A DNA stretch of 64,000 bases from an uncultured Oscillospiraceae bacterium (GCA_950075865.1 CATMVA010000011.1:1-64000); one strand, 5' to 3'; positions 51,114 through 60,854 are shown, counted from the stretch's first letter. Notes: generated by a model not told the origin, from the sequence alone. A program made the numbers and translations.

Positions 51114-51668
51114 TTACCCCAGGGGATTTCCCTGGGCGTCGAAAAGGGGCAGCTTCTCCAGGAAGATGATGTCCTTCCGCGCCGCGGCGTCCCCCTCGGC
51201 CAGGATGGCCATACGGCCCGCCACAATGCCGCCGGCCTGTTCCACCAGGCTCTCCACCGCCTTCAGGGAGCCGCCTGTGGAGATCACGTCGTCCAGGATC
51301 AAGATCCGCTTGCCCTTCAGCCTGGCGGCATCGGTGCCGTCCATGTAGAGCTTCTGCTCCCCCTCGGTGGTAATGGAGTGGTCCACCGCCTCAAAGACGC
51401 CGTTCATGTAGGCTTTTTTCTTTTTGCGGACCAGGAAGTACTCGTTCCGGCCGCTCTGCCGGGCCATCTCGTGGATCAGGGGGATGGCCTTGGCCTCGGG
51501 GGCCACCATGTAGTCAAATGCGGGGGCCTTTTTCAGCAGCTCGGCGGCGCAGGCACAGGTGAGCTCCACATCCCCGAAGATCACAAAAGCGGCGATGGTC
51601 AGGGAGTCGGTCAGGGGGCACAGAGGCAGCCGGCGCTTCAGTCCGGCCACCTGGATCTCATAGGTCAT
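51114..51668 (-). CDS. Purine phosphoribosyltransferase-type protein (adenine PRTase-like)
   Basis: 184 residues. The PRPP-binding motif ILILDDVISTGGSL is canonical for type I PRTases, and the hood region PEAKAIPLIHEMA follows the apt/xpt pattern. The ATG at 51668 has GGAG upstream; the frame continues without support. It is divergent from the guanine-riboswitch NCS2 permease, which suggests a role in purine base salvage. Whether it uses adenine, xanthine or guanine is not clear. Confidence 0.8.
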   Translation of the reverse strand: MTYEIQVAGLKRRLPLCPLTDSLTIAAFVIFGDVELTCACAAELLKKAPAFDYMVAPEAKAIPLIHEMARQSGRNEYFLVRKKKKAYMNGVFEAVDHSITTEGEQKLYMDGTDAARLKGKRILILDDVISTGGSLKAVESLVEQAGGIVAGRMAILAEGDAAARKDIIFLEKLPLFDAQGNPLG

Positions 51669-51795
51669 GGTACATCGCTCCTTCTTTTTGTTTAATTTTA
51701 TTATACTCCACCCTTTTCCTCCTGTCAATTTTGAGCAAGCATACGGTAGTATTTTGTCGGAATGTGTGATACTATCATGGTGTCAACTCCATATT

Positions 51796-51860
51796 TTCGG
51801 TATAATCGAGACGAAATGGGTTTCGAGTTTCTACTGTCGGCCTATCTGACAACTACCGGA
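51796..51860 (+). promoter_or_regulatory. Purine riboswitch aptamer, guanine type
   Basis: P1 is TTCGGTA / TACCGGA (51796-51802 with 51854-51860). J1/2 TATAATC, P2 CGAGAC / GTTTCG with an L2 loop GAAATGG, J2/3 GTTTCTAC and the P3 stem with a CCTATC loop follow the purine aptamer consensus. J3/1 reads ACTA with C51853 at the position that is C in guanine and U in adenine riboswitches. L2 and L3 deviate from the usual loop sequences. It should repress the downstream permease when guanine or hypoxanthine is high. Confidence 0.85.
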
Positions 51861-51869
51861 CAACATCAA

Positions 51870-51905
51870 ATGCGGGGAATGTGTGTACCCGCATCTTTTG
51901 TTTTT
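51870..51905 (+). terminator. Riboswitch-linked intrinsic terminator
   Basis: ATGCGGG (51870-51876) with CCCGCAT (51888-51894), then CTTTTGTTTTT. It lies 9 bp after the aptamer and 60 bp before the permease ATG. A downstream TATACCG segment (51932-51938) can pair with the 5' arm of P1, an alternative fold. Confidence 0.8.
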
Positions 51906-51965
51906 CCAGCCCCTATCGGTCGTCCGCCGAATATACCGGAAAAATAAAAATTCGGAGGGAGATCT

Positions 51966-53408
51966 ATGGAGAAGCTATTCAAGCTCAAGGAAAACGGCAC
52001 CAATGTCCGCACCGAGATCATGGCAGGCCTGACCACCTTCATGACCATGGCCTACATCATCGCGCTCAACCCCAACCTGATCGTGGGCTTCGGCCAGGGC
52101 GCTTTCGGCGGCTTCGGCGCCGACGCCACCGCCGCCTGGAACGGCGTGTTCCTGGCCACCTGTCTGGCCTCGGCCGTGGCCATGTTCTGCATGGCCTTCC
52201 TGGCCAACAAGCCCTTCGCCCTGGCCCCCGGCATGGGACTGAACTCCTATTTTGCCGTGGTCATTGCTCAGATCGCCGGTGCGGCAGGCTGCTCCTATCT
52301 GGCCGGTCTTCAGGCCGGGCTATGCATTATCCTCATTGAGGGCATCATCTTTCTGTTCCTCTCCGTCCTCAACGTCCGTGAGAAGCTGGTGGACGCCATT
52401 CCTCTGGGCGTGCGTCTGGGCATCGGCCCTGCCATCGGCCTGATGCTGATGAACATTGGCTTCGGCTCCAACGCCGGCGTGGGCATGGCCTCTGAGAACT
52501 ATGTGATGCGGGACTTTTTTGGCGCTTTGGCCGCCAGCACCGCCAAGGAGGCCCTGGGCGATTACTGGCCCGCTATGGTCCTCACCGTGGTGACCATGTT
52601 CATCGGCCTTTTCGCCATCATCATCCTGGCCCACAAGAAGGTCAAGGGCGCCGTGCTGGGCGGTATGCTCATCGCCTCGGTGGTCTACTGGGCCGGTCAG
52701 GCCCTCTTCCTGGGTTCCAACCCCTTCGCCTCCCTGGCCACTGCCAGTTGGCTGCCCCCTTTCACCGACATGGCTCAGACCACCCTCTTCAAGTTCGACT
52801 TCTCCACCCTGCTCTCTCTGGGCTGGTCCACCGTCATTATCCTGATCATCACCTTCTGCATCATTGACATGTTCGACACCATTGGCACCGTTATTGCCAC
52901 TGCCAACCGGGCCAAGATGGTGGACAAGGACGGCAAGATGCCCCAGATGAAGGAGACCCTGCTGTCCGACGCCGTTGGCACCGTGGTGGGCGCCTGCACC
53001 GGCACCTCCACCGTCACCACCTTTGTGGAGTCAGCTTCGGGCGTGGAGGCGGGCGGCCGCACCGGCCTGACCGCTCTGACCACTGGCATCCTGTTCCTGG
53101 CCTGCACCTTCATCGCCCCCATCGCCGCCATTATCCCCGCCCCCGCCACTTCGGCCGCCCTGATCTATGTGGGCATCCTGATGCTCAGCGGGCTGAAGGG
53201 CCTGAACTTCGACGATATGGCCACCGCCGCCCCCGTATTCATCATGCTGCTGGCTATGCCCGTCTCGGGCTCCATCGGCCACGGCATCGGCCTGGCCCTC
53301 ATTTCTTACACCGTCATCAAGGTGTTCACCGGCAAGGCCAAGGATGTGTCCGTCCTGACCTACGTTCTCTCCCTGCTGTTCCTGGTGAAGTTCTTCCTGG
53401 CCGTGTAA
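51966..53408 (+). CDS. NCS2 family purine permease (guanine/hypoxanthine, AzgA/PbuG-like)
   Basis: 480 residues with about 13 membrane helices. The opening TEIMAGLTTFMTMAYIIALNPNLI and the FAAPGMGLNSYFA-like segment (LAPGMGLNSYFAVV) followed by GLMLMNIGF and TGTSTVTTFVESASGVEAGGRTGLTAL place it with AzgA/PbuG transporters of the COG2252 group. Control by a guanine riboswitch supports purine base uptake. GGAGGG precedes the ATG. Confidence 0.92.
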   Translation: MEKLFKLKENGTNVRTEIMAGLTTFMTMAYIIALNPNLIVGFGQGAFGGFGADATAAWNGVFLATCLASAVAMFCMAFLANKPFALAPGMGLNSYFAVVIAQIAGAAGCSYLAGLQAGLCIILIEGIIFLFLSVLNVREKLVDAIPLGVRLGIGPAIGLMLMNIGFGSNAGVGMASENYVMRDFFGALAASTAKEALGDYWPAMVLTVVTMFIGLFAIIILAHKKVKGAVLGGMLIASVVYWAGQALFLGSNPFASLATASWLPPFTDMAQTTLFKFDFSTLLSLGWSTVIILIITFCIIDMFDTIGTVIATANRAKMVDKDGKMPQMKETLLSDAVGTVVGACTGTSTVTTFVESASGVEAGGRTGLTALTTGILFLACTFIAPIAAIIPAPATSAALIYVGILMLSGLKGLNFDDMATAAPVFIMLLAMPVSGSIGHGIGLALISYTVIKVFTGKAKDVSVLTYVLSLLFLVKFFLAV

Positions 53409-53418
53409 AAATCCATCC

Positions 53419-53463
53419 AAAAAAGGAGCTGTCGTCCCCAGCCGGGGCGGCAGCTCCTTTTTT
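53419..53463 (+). terminator. Intrinsic terminator after the NCS2 permease
   Basis: A long stem starting AAAAAAGGAGCTG with its complement, closing CCCC/GGGG around the loop AGCC, then T6. Confidence 0.88.
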
Positions 53464-53470
53464 ACAGCAT

Positions 53471-53513
53471 AAAAAGCTCCGCCCGGCATGATGCATGCCG
53501 GGCGGAGCTTTTT
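53471..53513 (-). terminator. Intrinsic terminator after the P-loop gene
   Basis: A perfect 20-bp stem (53471-53490 with 53494-53513) with loop ATG, ending in T5 on the minus strand. Confidence 0.88.
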
Positions 53514-53524
53514 CACATGCGTGA

Positions 53525-53938
53525 TCAGAAGTACTTCCGCACTCCGTCGGAGGCCAGCTCGGCGTCGGCCGAGATGGACAGGGTGAACTTGATGTTGTTG
53601 GCCTCGCCAAAGTTGTTGAGCCAGTCCAGGAACTCCTCCAGCCGGGGACTCTCGGCGTCAGCGCCCACGATCTTGGTGATGCTCTCGATAAACACATGGG
53701 TAATGTCGTAGTTGCCGGCGTGGAGACCGCTGATGAAGCCCCGCATGACCTCGAAGCTGTTGATGTTATAGTCCTTAGCCTCTACCAGACGGACGGCGTG
53801 GGGAATGTCGTAGGTCAGCTTGTTGCTCCGCTCGATGCAAACGACGCTGCCGCTCTCGCTCTTCACCGCGGCATGGATGAGGTCGATCATCTGCTTGGTC
53901 TTACCGGTACCCTTGACCCCCATGATGACTCTAACCAT
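53525..53938 (-). CDS. Small P-loop NTPase of unknown function (137 aa)
   Basis: 137 residues. Walker A GVKGTGKTKQM is at residues 7-17, followed by a basic/hydrophobic strand pattern (SGSVVCIERSN), and ITHVFIESITKIVG looks like the Walker B strand with an acidic residue. It resembles short ATP-binding proteins of Oscillospiraceae annotated as hypothetical. I see no signal peptide. It is a single gene with its own terminator between the NCS2 permease and pgi; no functional context is given. Confidence 0.7.
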   Translation of the reverse strand: MVRVIMGVKGTGKTKQMIDLIHAAVKSESGSVVCIERSNKLTYDIPHAVRLVEAKDYNINSFEVMRGFISGLHAGNYDITHVFIESITKIVGADAESPRLEEFLDWLNNFGEANNIKFTLSISADAELASDGVRKYF

Positions 53939-54054
53939 ATTTGATCACTCCTTATGTTTGTTCCCCGGAAGGGGTGCTTTGCTTCTGAATCTATCCTACC
54001 ATTTTTCCGGAAGAGTTTCAACCGTTTTCGCACAATTCACGGAAAATTTCAAAT

Positions 54055-55389
54055 TCAGCAGCCCAGCCGCTTCTCCAGCTCAGCCTTCTGCTTCTCATAG
54101 CCGGGCTTGCCCAGGAGGGCGTACATGTTATTTTTGTAGGCCTCCACCCCGGGCTGGTCGAAGGGGTTGACCCCCAACAGGTAGCCAGACACACCGCAGG
54201 AATACTCAAAGAAGTAGATGAGCTCGCCCAAGCTCTTCTCATCCCGGGCATCTACCGAGACCAGAATGTTGGGCACCCCTCCGTCCACATGGGCCAGGGT
54301 GACTCCCCGGAGGGCCTGCTCAGCCACAAAGGAGAGCTGCTTGCCGGAGAGAAAGTTGAGCCCGTCCACATTCTCGGGGTCATCGGGAATACTGATCTTG
54401 GTGTGGTTCTTGTCAAAGCGGACCACGGTCTCCACCATCAGCCGCTCCCCCTGCTGGATATACTGGCCCATGGAGTGAAGGTCGGCGGTAAACTCCACGC
54501 TGGCGGGGTAAAGGCCCTTGTTCTCCTTGCCCTCGCTCTCGCCGAAGAGCTGCTTCCACCACTCGCCGAAGAACCGGAAGGAGGGCTCGTACCCGGCCAG
54601 GATCTCGATTTTCTTGCCACTGTCATAGAGGGCGTGGCGTGCGGCGGCATACTGCCAGGCGGGGTTGTCCATGCCGGGCTTGTGGAGCCGCTCCATCTCC
54701 TCCCTGGCACCGGTCATCAGAGCGTCAATGTCAATTCCGGCCACGGCGATGGGCAGCAGGCCCACAGCGGTGAGGACACTGTAACGGCCGCCCACATCGT
54801 CGGGCACCACGAACTCCTCATAGCCCTCTTTGTCGGCAAGACCCTTCAGGGCGCCTCGTTTGGCGTCGGTGGTAGCATAGATCCGCTCACGCGCTCCCTC
54901 CTTGCCGTAGCGCTCTTCCAGCAACGCCTTGAAAATGCGGAAGGCCACGGCAGGCTCAGTGGTGGTGCCCGACTTGGAGATCACGTTCACCGAAAAATCC
55001 ACGTCCTTCACCAGCTCGATGACCTCGCTGAGACCATCGGCGCTAAGACCGTTGCCGGCAAAGTAAATAGCCGGGTTATCCCCCCGGACCAAGTTATAGT
55101 TGTTGGAGGTGACGGTTTCGATAACCGCCCGGGCGCCCAGATAGCTGCCGCCGATGCCAATGACCACCAGAGCCTTGGAGTCGGAGCGGATCTTGGCAGC
55201 CGCCTTTTGGATGCGGGCAAACTCCTTCTTGTCGTAGTTTTCGGGCAGGTTTACCCAGCCGATGTAGTCACTTCCGGCCCCGGTACCCTCCATCAGATAC
55301 TCATGAGCCTTCTTCAGCCCGTTTTCCTCCCTGACCCGCCAGCCCTCGGGCAGGAACTGCGACACATTGGACAAATCCAGATGAAGCAT
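54055..55389 (-). CDS. pgi: Glucose-6-phosphate isomerase
   Basis: 444 residues, the short Firmicute type. Sugar-phosphate motif [33 protein letters not shown], and the catalytic glutamate block [15 protein letters not shown], with [16 protein letters not shown] carrying the base Glu, are intact. It interconverts glucose 6-phosphate and fructose 6-phosphate. The ATG at 55389 lies 6 nt after AGGAGG. Confidence 0.96.
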   Translation of the reverse strand: MLHLDLSNVSQFLPEGWRVREENGLKKAHEYLMEGTGAGSDYIGWVNLPENYDKKEFARIQKAAAKIRSDSKALVVIGIGGSYLGARAVIETVTSNNYNLVRGDNPAIYFAGNGLSADGLSEVIELVKDVDFSVNVISKSGTTTEPAVAFRIFKALLEERYGKEGARERIYATTDAKRGALKGLADKEGYEEFVVPDDVGGRYSVLTAVGLLPIAVAGIDIDALMTGAREEMERLHKPGMDNPAWQYAAARHALYDSGKKIEILAGYEPSFRFFGEWWKQLFGESEGKENKGLYPASVEFTADLHSMGQYIQQGERLMVETVVRFDKNHTKISIPDDPENVDGLNFLSGKQLSFVAEQALRGVTLAHVDGGVPNILVSVDARDEKSLGELIYFFEYSCGVSGYLLGVNPFDQPGVEAYKNNMYALLGKPGYEKQKAELEKRLGC

Positions 55390-55484
55390 GGTGTACCTCC
55401 TATGTATACAGCATATTTCGAACAAGCTCAGTATACACCTTTTTACCCCAATTGAAAAGTGCTTTCTGGGGAAATTTGCGAAAG

Positions 55485-55517
55485 AAAAAGGGGCCGCCGT
55501 GTCCCCACGGCGGCCCC
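55485..55517 (-). terminator. Intrinsic terminator after the SLH-anchored hydrolase gene
   Basis: A perfect 12-bp stem (55490-55501 with 55506-55517), loop TCCC, followed on the minus strand by five T residues. Confidence 0.88.
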
Positions 55518-55562
55518 CATATTCTGTTTTTCTTCCTCGGAAAATGTCCTGAGCGGCTGCTC

Positions 55563-57527
55563 TTACAGGTAGAGGAACCGCTGGAGCATCAACGCCGCTT
55601 CGGCGCGGGTGGCCTCACCTTGGGGGTCCAGCCTGCCGCCATCCGTCCCGGTAAGGATGCCCTGAGCCACAGCCCAGTCCATCGCCTCCCGGGCCCAGTC
55701 AGAGATCTGGTCCGCATCCCGGAAACTGGCACTGGCACCGTCGGTGGTCTCCGCCTTGGCGTAGTGGTAAAGCATGACAGCCACCTGCTCCCGGGTCACG
55801 TTAACTGCGGGATCCGTGCCGTCGGAGATCCCTTGGGCCACAGCCCACTTCACCCCGGCGGAATAATCGGTATCCCCGCCGACGATGTCCTGCCCAGCCA
55901 TCCGGGCCAGAGTGGTCATCATCATTCCACGAGTCAGCTTGCCATCGGGGTTAAAGGCGCCCTCGCCAGTACCCTGAAGGATATCCCGGTTGGCCACGAA
56001 CCGGATGGCACCGGCCGCCCAGTGATCCTCCGCCACATCGTTAAAGCTGCCGAAGTAGTTGAACACGGCGTCGCTCACCTTCCGGCTGATGCCGGAGGCC
56101 AGAGTGCTGCTGTAAGAGGGATAATACCGCCCGTCGTCCTCATAAACGCCCGAGCCCACGTTCATCTTGTTGGTCAGCACCACCACGATCAGGCCGGTGT
56201 CCTTATCCATCCAAGCCTGCGTGCCGGTAAAGCCGTCGTGGCCGAAGGTGCTGCCCAGCCGGATGTTGTTCGCCTTATCGCCCATCCAGCCCCACCAGAG
56301 CTTGAAGCCATACCCCTGATCCTCCTCGGTAAGCTTGGGAGCGGTAAAGTCCTCCACCACAGCCTCGTCATAGATCCGCACACCGTTATAAATGCCGCCG
56401 TTGAGCATCAGCTGGCCCAGCACCGCCACGTCGGAGGCCGTGCTGAACAGGCCTGCCGCGCCGGACACTCCGCCGCTGGCCATCGCAGTGTTGCCGTCAT
56501 TGACCTCGCCCCGGAGAGTGTAGTCACGCCAAGCGCCCAGCTCACCGGCATCCCGTTTGGTCAGTCCGTCCATGTAGTCCTTCGTGTTGTATGAGAAGCC
56601 GGGCAGATTGTCCTCGTCCACCATCGCCATCTCATACATGTTTCCCCAAGAGGTGGCGGCGCAGTCGTCCGCGGTAAAACCGTTCTCCAAGGGCTTGAAG
56701 GTGGTATGGGTCAAGCCCAAGGGCTCGTAGATCTCGGTTTTCACATACTCATCAATGCTCTTGCCCGAGACCGCCTCTACCACGTAGGCCAGCATCCGGA
56801 AGCCAATATCGCTGTATGCGTAGTAGCCGCAGTTGTTTTCCTCGTTTTTGCCGCCGGGATAGGTCAGGGGCAGGGTGCAGTAAAATTCCAGCACGGCCTG
56901 CCGGTCATTCTCGAACATCAGGTAGTCGGGCTCCCACTGGGAAATGCCCGAGGTGTGGGTCAGCAGCTGGGCCAGAGTCACATTCTCCTTGCCATTCTGG
57001 GCAAACTCGGGGATGTACTTGGCCACGGTGTCGTTCACACTCTCGATCTTGCCCTCGCTGACCAGCTTCATCACCGCCTGAGTGGTGCACAGGACTTTGG
57101 TGAGAGAAGCCATGTCAAACAGAGTGTCGGTGGTCATGGGCACGGGCTTCTCCACCCGCTTGCCGTTGATGGACTCCTCGGACTTTGCCTCGTTCCGGGC
57201 GGAGTTGACGGCACGGGCACCCTGCGCCAGCAGAGCATAAGGACCCTCCTCCGGGGGATCGGTGAGATAGGCATAACCGTAGGCCTTCTCGGCCAAGATC
57301 TTTCCGTCTTTGGCCACCAGCACCACGGCGCCGGGGACCGCACGGTTGTTGTAGGTCTCCTGAATGTAGGGCTCCACAACAGCGTCAATGGCCGCTTGAA
57401 GGCCCTCGTCAATGGCATAGGGGAGATGCCCCTTGGTCTCTTCCTCTTCAGCAGCAAACGCGGAGATAGGCGCCAGAGAAAGAACCATAACTAGGGAAAG
57501 GACAGCACAAACAAACTTTTTTTGCAT
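55563..57527 (-). CDS. Secreted serine hydrolase (class C beta-lactamase family) with C-terminal SLH domains
   Basis: 654 residues with a signal peptide ending ISAFA-AEE. The hydrolase domain has the SxxK motif S141-L-T-K144 in [10 protein letters not shown], a YSD motif (Y238) in the position of the family's YxN, and HDG in the GHDGFTGT block. The last 170 residues form three SLH repeats ([49 protein letters not shown]) that bind secondary cell wall polymer. Family members include esterases, D-aminopeptidases and penicillin-binding proteins, so the activity is open; it acts at the cell surface. Confidence 0.88.
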   Translation of the reverse strand: MQKKFVCAVLSLVMVLSLAPISAFAAEEEETKGHLPYAIDEGLQAAIDAVVEPYIQETYNNRAVPGAVVLVAKDGKILAEKAYGYAYLTDPPEEGPYALLAQGARAVNSARNEAKSEESINGKRVEKPVPMTTDTLFDMASLTKVLCTTQAVMKLVSEGKIESVNDTVAKYIPEFAQNGKENVTLAQLLTHTSGISQWEPDYLMFENDRQAVLEFYCTLPLTYPGGKNEENNCGYYAYSDIGFRMLAYVVEAVSGKSIDEYVKTEIYEPLGLTHTTFKPLENGFTADDCAATSWGNMYEMAMVDEDNLPGFSYNTKDYMDGLTKRDAGELGAWRDYTLRGEVNDGNTAMASGGVSGAAGLFSTASDVAVLGQLMLNGGIYNGVRIYDEAVVEDFTAPKLTEEDQGYGFKLWWGWMGDKANNIRLGSTFGHDGFTGTQAWMDKDTGLIVVVLTNKMNVGSGVYEDDGRYYPSYSSTLASGISRKVSDAVFNYFGSFNDVAEDHWAAGAIRFVANRDILQGTGEGAFNPDGKLTRGMMMTTLARMAGQDIVGGDTDYSAGVKWAVAQGISDGTDPAVNVTREQVAVMLYHYAKAETTDGASASFRDADQISDWAREAMDWAVAQGILTGTDGGRLDPQGEATRAEAALMLQRFLYL

Positions 57528-57988
57528 AATACGATCTCATTCCTTTCTGATATGAGTAGATGTGGGGCATTCCGGTCCCTTGCGCTGGGAAACGATCTCC
57601 AGTTATGCCATTGATTACCTCCTCTCCGGTGTCTCCTGTAGGTGCAAAATTGCCATATTTGGCGGGAAGCAGTTGCCTTAACGCGCAAAATATAATATAT
57701 TGTATATTGGTATGATCATTATACTCCTCCCCTTTCCGGAAAAAGTCAAGCAAGAATGATATATCTGACAAAAAAATAAGGGCCGATCGATTCAGCATGA
57801 TGTCAAAATGCCAAAAAACTATTCTGGATTTTTATTTCGCTACCAGATACCTTCGTAGACTGCTGTGCTTGTACAACTTGAATACAACAGCAGAAAACAT
57901 AAAGGAGCGTCCCGTTTCCCGGGACGCTCCTTTGCCCTATCTTTACCGCGGTTCAAGAAAGCTTTTCCTTACGGGGCATGCGGAAGGG
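57528..57988. other. 461-bp intergenic region with promoter and a possible leader RNA
   Basis: No gene seen. On the minus strand TATAAT (57718-57723) lies 20 bp from a TTGACT (57744-57749), so the hydrolase transcript would have a 5' leader of about 190 nt. The leader contains short inverted pairs such as CTGG / CCAG and GGAGAC...; I compared it mentally with TPP, THF, c-di-GMP and cobalamin aptamers and found no match. 57750-57900 is AT-rich without recognisable features. The hairpin at 57901-57933 belongs to the next gene. Confidence 0.4.
57901..57933 (-). terminator. Terminator-like hairpin after the beta-helical lipoprotein gene
   Basis: A 14-bp stem AAAGGAGCGTCCCG with its complement and a 5-nt loop. 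The T run on the minus strand is only three, so termination may be weak. Confidence 0.6.
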
Positions 57989-59959
57989 CTATATTGATTC
58001 AGGCTGGGCTTCTGGGGCAAAATCTATCACCCCGGAGAAGTTGTTCGCCTGCTCAGCAAGGGTAAAATTGGTCTCCCCGTCTCCGGAGATCTCTTCCCCG
58101 CCGAAACCGTCGGGGCCGGGGCGGCCCATTTTATCGGGATCGAAGTCTGCGGGAGGCTCCATGCCGTCGGGGCGCTCTCCCTTCCCTTGGCTTGGGTCGA
58201 AGCCCTCGGGGGGCTGGCCGTCCCCGCCGGGCCGGCCCTCGGGGGACTCCCCCTTTCCTTGGCCGGGGTCAAAGCCCTCGGGGGGCTCCATACCGTCGGG
58301 GCGGCCGTCGCCAAAGCCGCCGAAGCCGGGCCGGCCGGTGTTCTCCCAAGTGCCGTTCCAGCACTGCTGGCGGGCCTCCGGGGTAAAGCCGGTAACGGTG
58401 GCCGGATCATAGACTCCGGCAATCTCTGTCCCGGTGACATCGCCTCCCACATAGAGGAGATAACTCTCCCCCTGCTTCAATCCCGGCGAGGAGAGGATGG
58501 CCCCCCGGTACTGCCGGGCTTGGCTCCCCGCCACCTCGTCCTTGTCCGGGTCGAAGGCAAAGACCACATTGCCCGAACTGTCGGTGAGGATGATGGCCTC
58601 GTCCGAGCTCTGGTAGGAGGCAAACTGGAGGTTCATGACCGCTTGAGCCGACGGGGTCCCGTCATCGGCCTCAGCCCAGTCCATGGTGGAGCCCAAGGCC
58701 ACCACCGTGCCCCCGTTGATGAAGGAGCCACAGTCGGAATCCAACCCGGCGTCGGCGGCCGGGTTGGCCAGGGAGATGACGGTGCCCCCGTTCACCACCA
58801 GGAAGCCGTTGGAGTCCACCCCATCCCCCTCGCTGCCCAGGCCGGCCAGGATGTGGGTGTTTCCGCCGTTGAAGGTGACCACCGACACCCCGTCCTCGTT
58901 GACGTTGATGCCGTCATCCTGGGAGAAAATGTTCACGTTGCCCCCGTTCAGGGTCAGGTGTAGCTCGGTGTCCAGCCCCTCGAAGCCCGAGGTGATGTTG
59001 AGCACCCCGGTGCCCCCGGCTCCGCCGTCCACGTTCATGGTCACATAGGAGTAGAAGGCGGCGTCGGTCTTCCGCATCTTCTTCTGGGTGATCCCGTCCT
59101 TCTTATACTCGGTCTTCAGCATCCGGTACACGTTGGTGCCGGTAAAGTCATTCACCGTGCCGTCCAGAATGACCACATTGGCCCCGGCACCCGAGGTATC
59201 CACCGCGGCGGAGTATTCCTCCCGGTCCTCCCAGGTGTTGTCACACTCATAAACGCTGTAAAACACCAGAGCGGGGGCCACAGTGCAGGTCACATTCACC
59301 CCGTTCAGCTCCAAGGTCACCTTGGCGTTGGGGTCGGCAAAGGTGTCGTCCTGATCCCCCAAGTCGATCCAGATCTGGCCGTGCCACTCCCCCTCCAACC
59401 GGTAGGTCCCCGGCTGGGTGATGTGGAGGACGGCGTTCTGGTAGGCCTCCTCCGATGTGTGCATCATCTGGCTGGGGAAGCTGTTTCCTCCCATGCCGGC
59501 AGGCAGGGTGGCGAAAATATAATTTTCGTAATCCTGGGCCGTATAGTAATAGGCCCACTCCCTGTCCCCATCATAGTTGATGAGCTGGAACTCCTCTTGA
59601 GGCAGCTCGGGGTAGTAGTAAATATCATGGGCGATATAGACCGCATCCTCCCCCGAGGGCTTGGTGCCGGTGTAGTACTCGGCGGGGGCGCTCTTCACCT
59701 CGTCGTGGACCGTGGAGGGGTCCACGTTCCAAGCGTAGTCGTATTCGGGTACCCCTTCCCCGTCCAGAGCGGCCGAATGGCTCCAGGTGCCGTTGGCGTT
59801 TTCAGCCGAGCTGAGGGTGATGACCCGGGCCGCCCCGCTGTCCGTCCCGGCGCTGTCCGGTTTCTGGGTAGGGTCCGGGGTGGGTGTGGTGCCCTGTGTC
59901 CCGCAGCCGGCCAGCAGGGCCAGGGCCAGCAGGCCGGAGAGTACTTTCATTCGTTTCAT
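57989..59959 (-). CDS. Carbohydrate-binding-domain lipoprotein, beta-helical, with Pro/Gly/Glu repeat tail
   Basis: 656 residues. Signal peptide with lipobox LLAGC. The middle (about residues 170-460) is a stack of short strands (GGTGVLNITSGFEGLDTELHLTL, GGNVNIFSQDDGINV, GGNTHILAGLGSEGDGVDS) matching the Cthe_2159-type carbohydrate-binding beta-helix, which binds pectin-like polymers with calcium. The C-terminal 120 residues repeat the motif PPEGFDPGQGKGE with near copies. Surface anchored. The ligand is probably a polysaccharide. Confidence 0.78.
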   Translation of the reverse strand: MKRMKVLSGLLALALLAGCGTQGTTPTPDPTQKPDSAGTDSGAARVITLSSAENANGTWSHSAALDGEGVPEYDYAWNVDPSTVHDEVKSAPAEYYTGTKPSGEDAVYIAHDIYYYPELPQEEFQLINYDGDREWAYYYTAQDYENYIFATLPAGMGGNSFPSQMMHTSEEAYQNAVLHITQPGTYRLEGEWHGQIWIDLGDQDDTFADPNAKVTLELNGVNVTCTVAPALVFYSVYECDNTWEDREEYSAAVDTSGAGANVVILDGTVNDFTGTNVYRMLKTEYKKDGITQKKMRKTDAAFYSYVTMNVDGGAGGTGVLNITSGFEGLDTELHLTLNGGNVNIFSQDDGINVNEDGVSVVTFNGGNTHILAGLGSEGDGVDSNGFLVVNGGTVISLANPAADAGLDSDCGSFINGGTVVALGSTMDWAEADDGTPSAQAVMNLQFASYQSSDEAIILTDSSGNVVFAFDPDKDEVAGSQARQYRGAILSSPGLKQGESYLLYVGGDVTGTEIAGVYDPATVTGFTPEARQQCWNGTWENTGRPGFGGFGDGRPDGMEPPEGFDPGQGKGESPEGRPGGDGQPPEGFDPSQGKGERPDGMEPPADFDPDKMGRPGPDGFGGEEISGDGETNFTLAEQANNFSGVIDFAPEAQPESI

Positions 59960-60098
59960 GGTGGATCCCGTCCTTTCGGATGTTCTGTCTGACGGCGCTC
60001 ATTATAAATGGTAAACGCAGGCAAAGGTTGAAGAAATTCCAAACATCCTTTGAAAAAACCGCGAACATTTTCTGTCTCCCCGCTTGTTTCTATCAGGA

Positions 60099-60128
60099 AA
60101 AGGGCCTGCCGTTTCCGGCAGGCCCTTT
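60099..60128 (-). terminator. Terminator-like hairpin after the XRE gene
   Basis: A perfect 13-bp stem (60099-60111 with 60116-60128), loop TTTC; only three T residues follow on the minus strand. Confidence 0.6.
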
Positions 60129-60133
60129 CTGCT

Positions 60134-60799
60134 TCAATTTGAAGTCTCCTTCCCCTTTTTGTAGAGCCAGAAGGTCAGCACCCCTCCAGCAATGGCGGTG
60201 AGTATGCCAACTATCAAAATAATGGTGGCGATGGTCACAAAGACCTGGCCCATGTCACTGAGCACTGTGACTCCGCCAAGGGAAGAGCTCCCGAAAAGCT
60301 CCCCCGCCACCTCAGGGGGCAGGTCGATGGGGTCCGCCGAAAAGCCCCAGCCGCTTCCGAGGCCAAACATATCGTTGACCGCCACCCGGAACATCCGGTC
60401 AAAGGCGAACCGGGCGATGCCGCCCACCAGGGCGGTGCCCAGGCCTCCCAGGGTCACATACACCCCAAAGAGCCAGCTGTTCCGTTTGACCGCCCGGCCC
60501 AAATGCCCCCACAGGCCAGGGGCCTCCCCGCCGCTCCCGGCTGTTTCCCCGGGCGGGGTCTGGGGCGGCAGCTCGTTTCCCGGCGTGGCCTGCTCCGGGG
60601 GCTTCTCCCCGCTGAGGAGCTGGTCGGTGGTGATGCCGAAAGCCCCGGCCAGGGCCTTCAGCTTGGTGACCTCGGGGGTGGCCTCGTCCAGCTCCCACTT
60701 GCTCACCGCCTGGCGGGACACCCCCACCAGCTCGGCCAGGGCCTCCTGAGAGAGCCCGGCGCGTCGGCGGTAATATTGAATGGTTTCGCCCAATGTCAT
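60134..60799 (-). CDS. Membrane-anchored XRE-type transcriptional regulator
   Basis: 221 residues. Residues 1-60 are a helix-turn-helix of the XRE kind (LGETIQYYRRRAGLSQEALAELVGVSRQAVSKWE). A Pro/Gly-rich linker follows, then two predicted membrane helices (LFGVYVTLGGLGTALVGGI and VFVTIATIILIVGILTAIAGGVLTFWL). XRE domain plus membrane helices is a known architecture in Clostridia that senses envelope or metabolite signals. Palindromes lie upstream at 60855-60902 and may be operators. Confidence 0.85.
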   Translation of the reverse strand: MTLGETIQYYRRRAGLSQEALAELVGVSRQAVSKWELDEATPEVTKLKALAGAFGITTDQLLSGEKPPEQATPGNELPPQTPPGETAGSGGEAPGLWGHLGRAVKRNSWLFGVYVTLGGLGTALVGGIARFAFDRMFRVAVNDMFGLGSGWGFSADPIDLPPEVAGELFGSSSLGGVTVLSDMGQVFVTIATIILIVGILTAIAGGVLTFWLYKKGKETSN

Positions 60800-60854
60800 A
60801 ATGGTTCCTCCTTCTGTTTTTCGGTTTCCCGTAAAAACAGCCTACCAAAAACCC

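Noticed and set aside
57528..57720. TPP, THF or c-di-GMP riboswitch in the leader of the SLH hydrolase
   Set aside because: Isolated strings such as CCAGCG...AGGGA and GCGTTAAG recall TPP and THF aptamers, but neither has the full set of conserved blocks.
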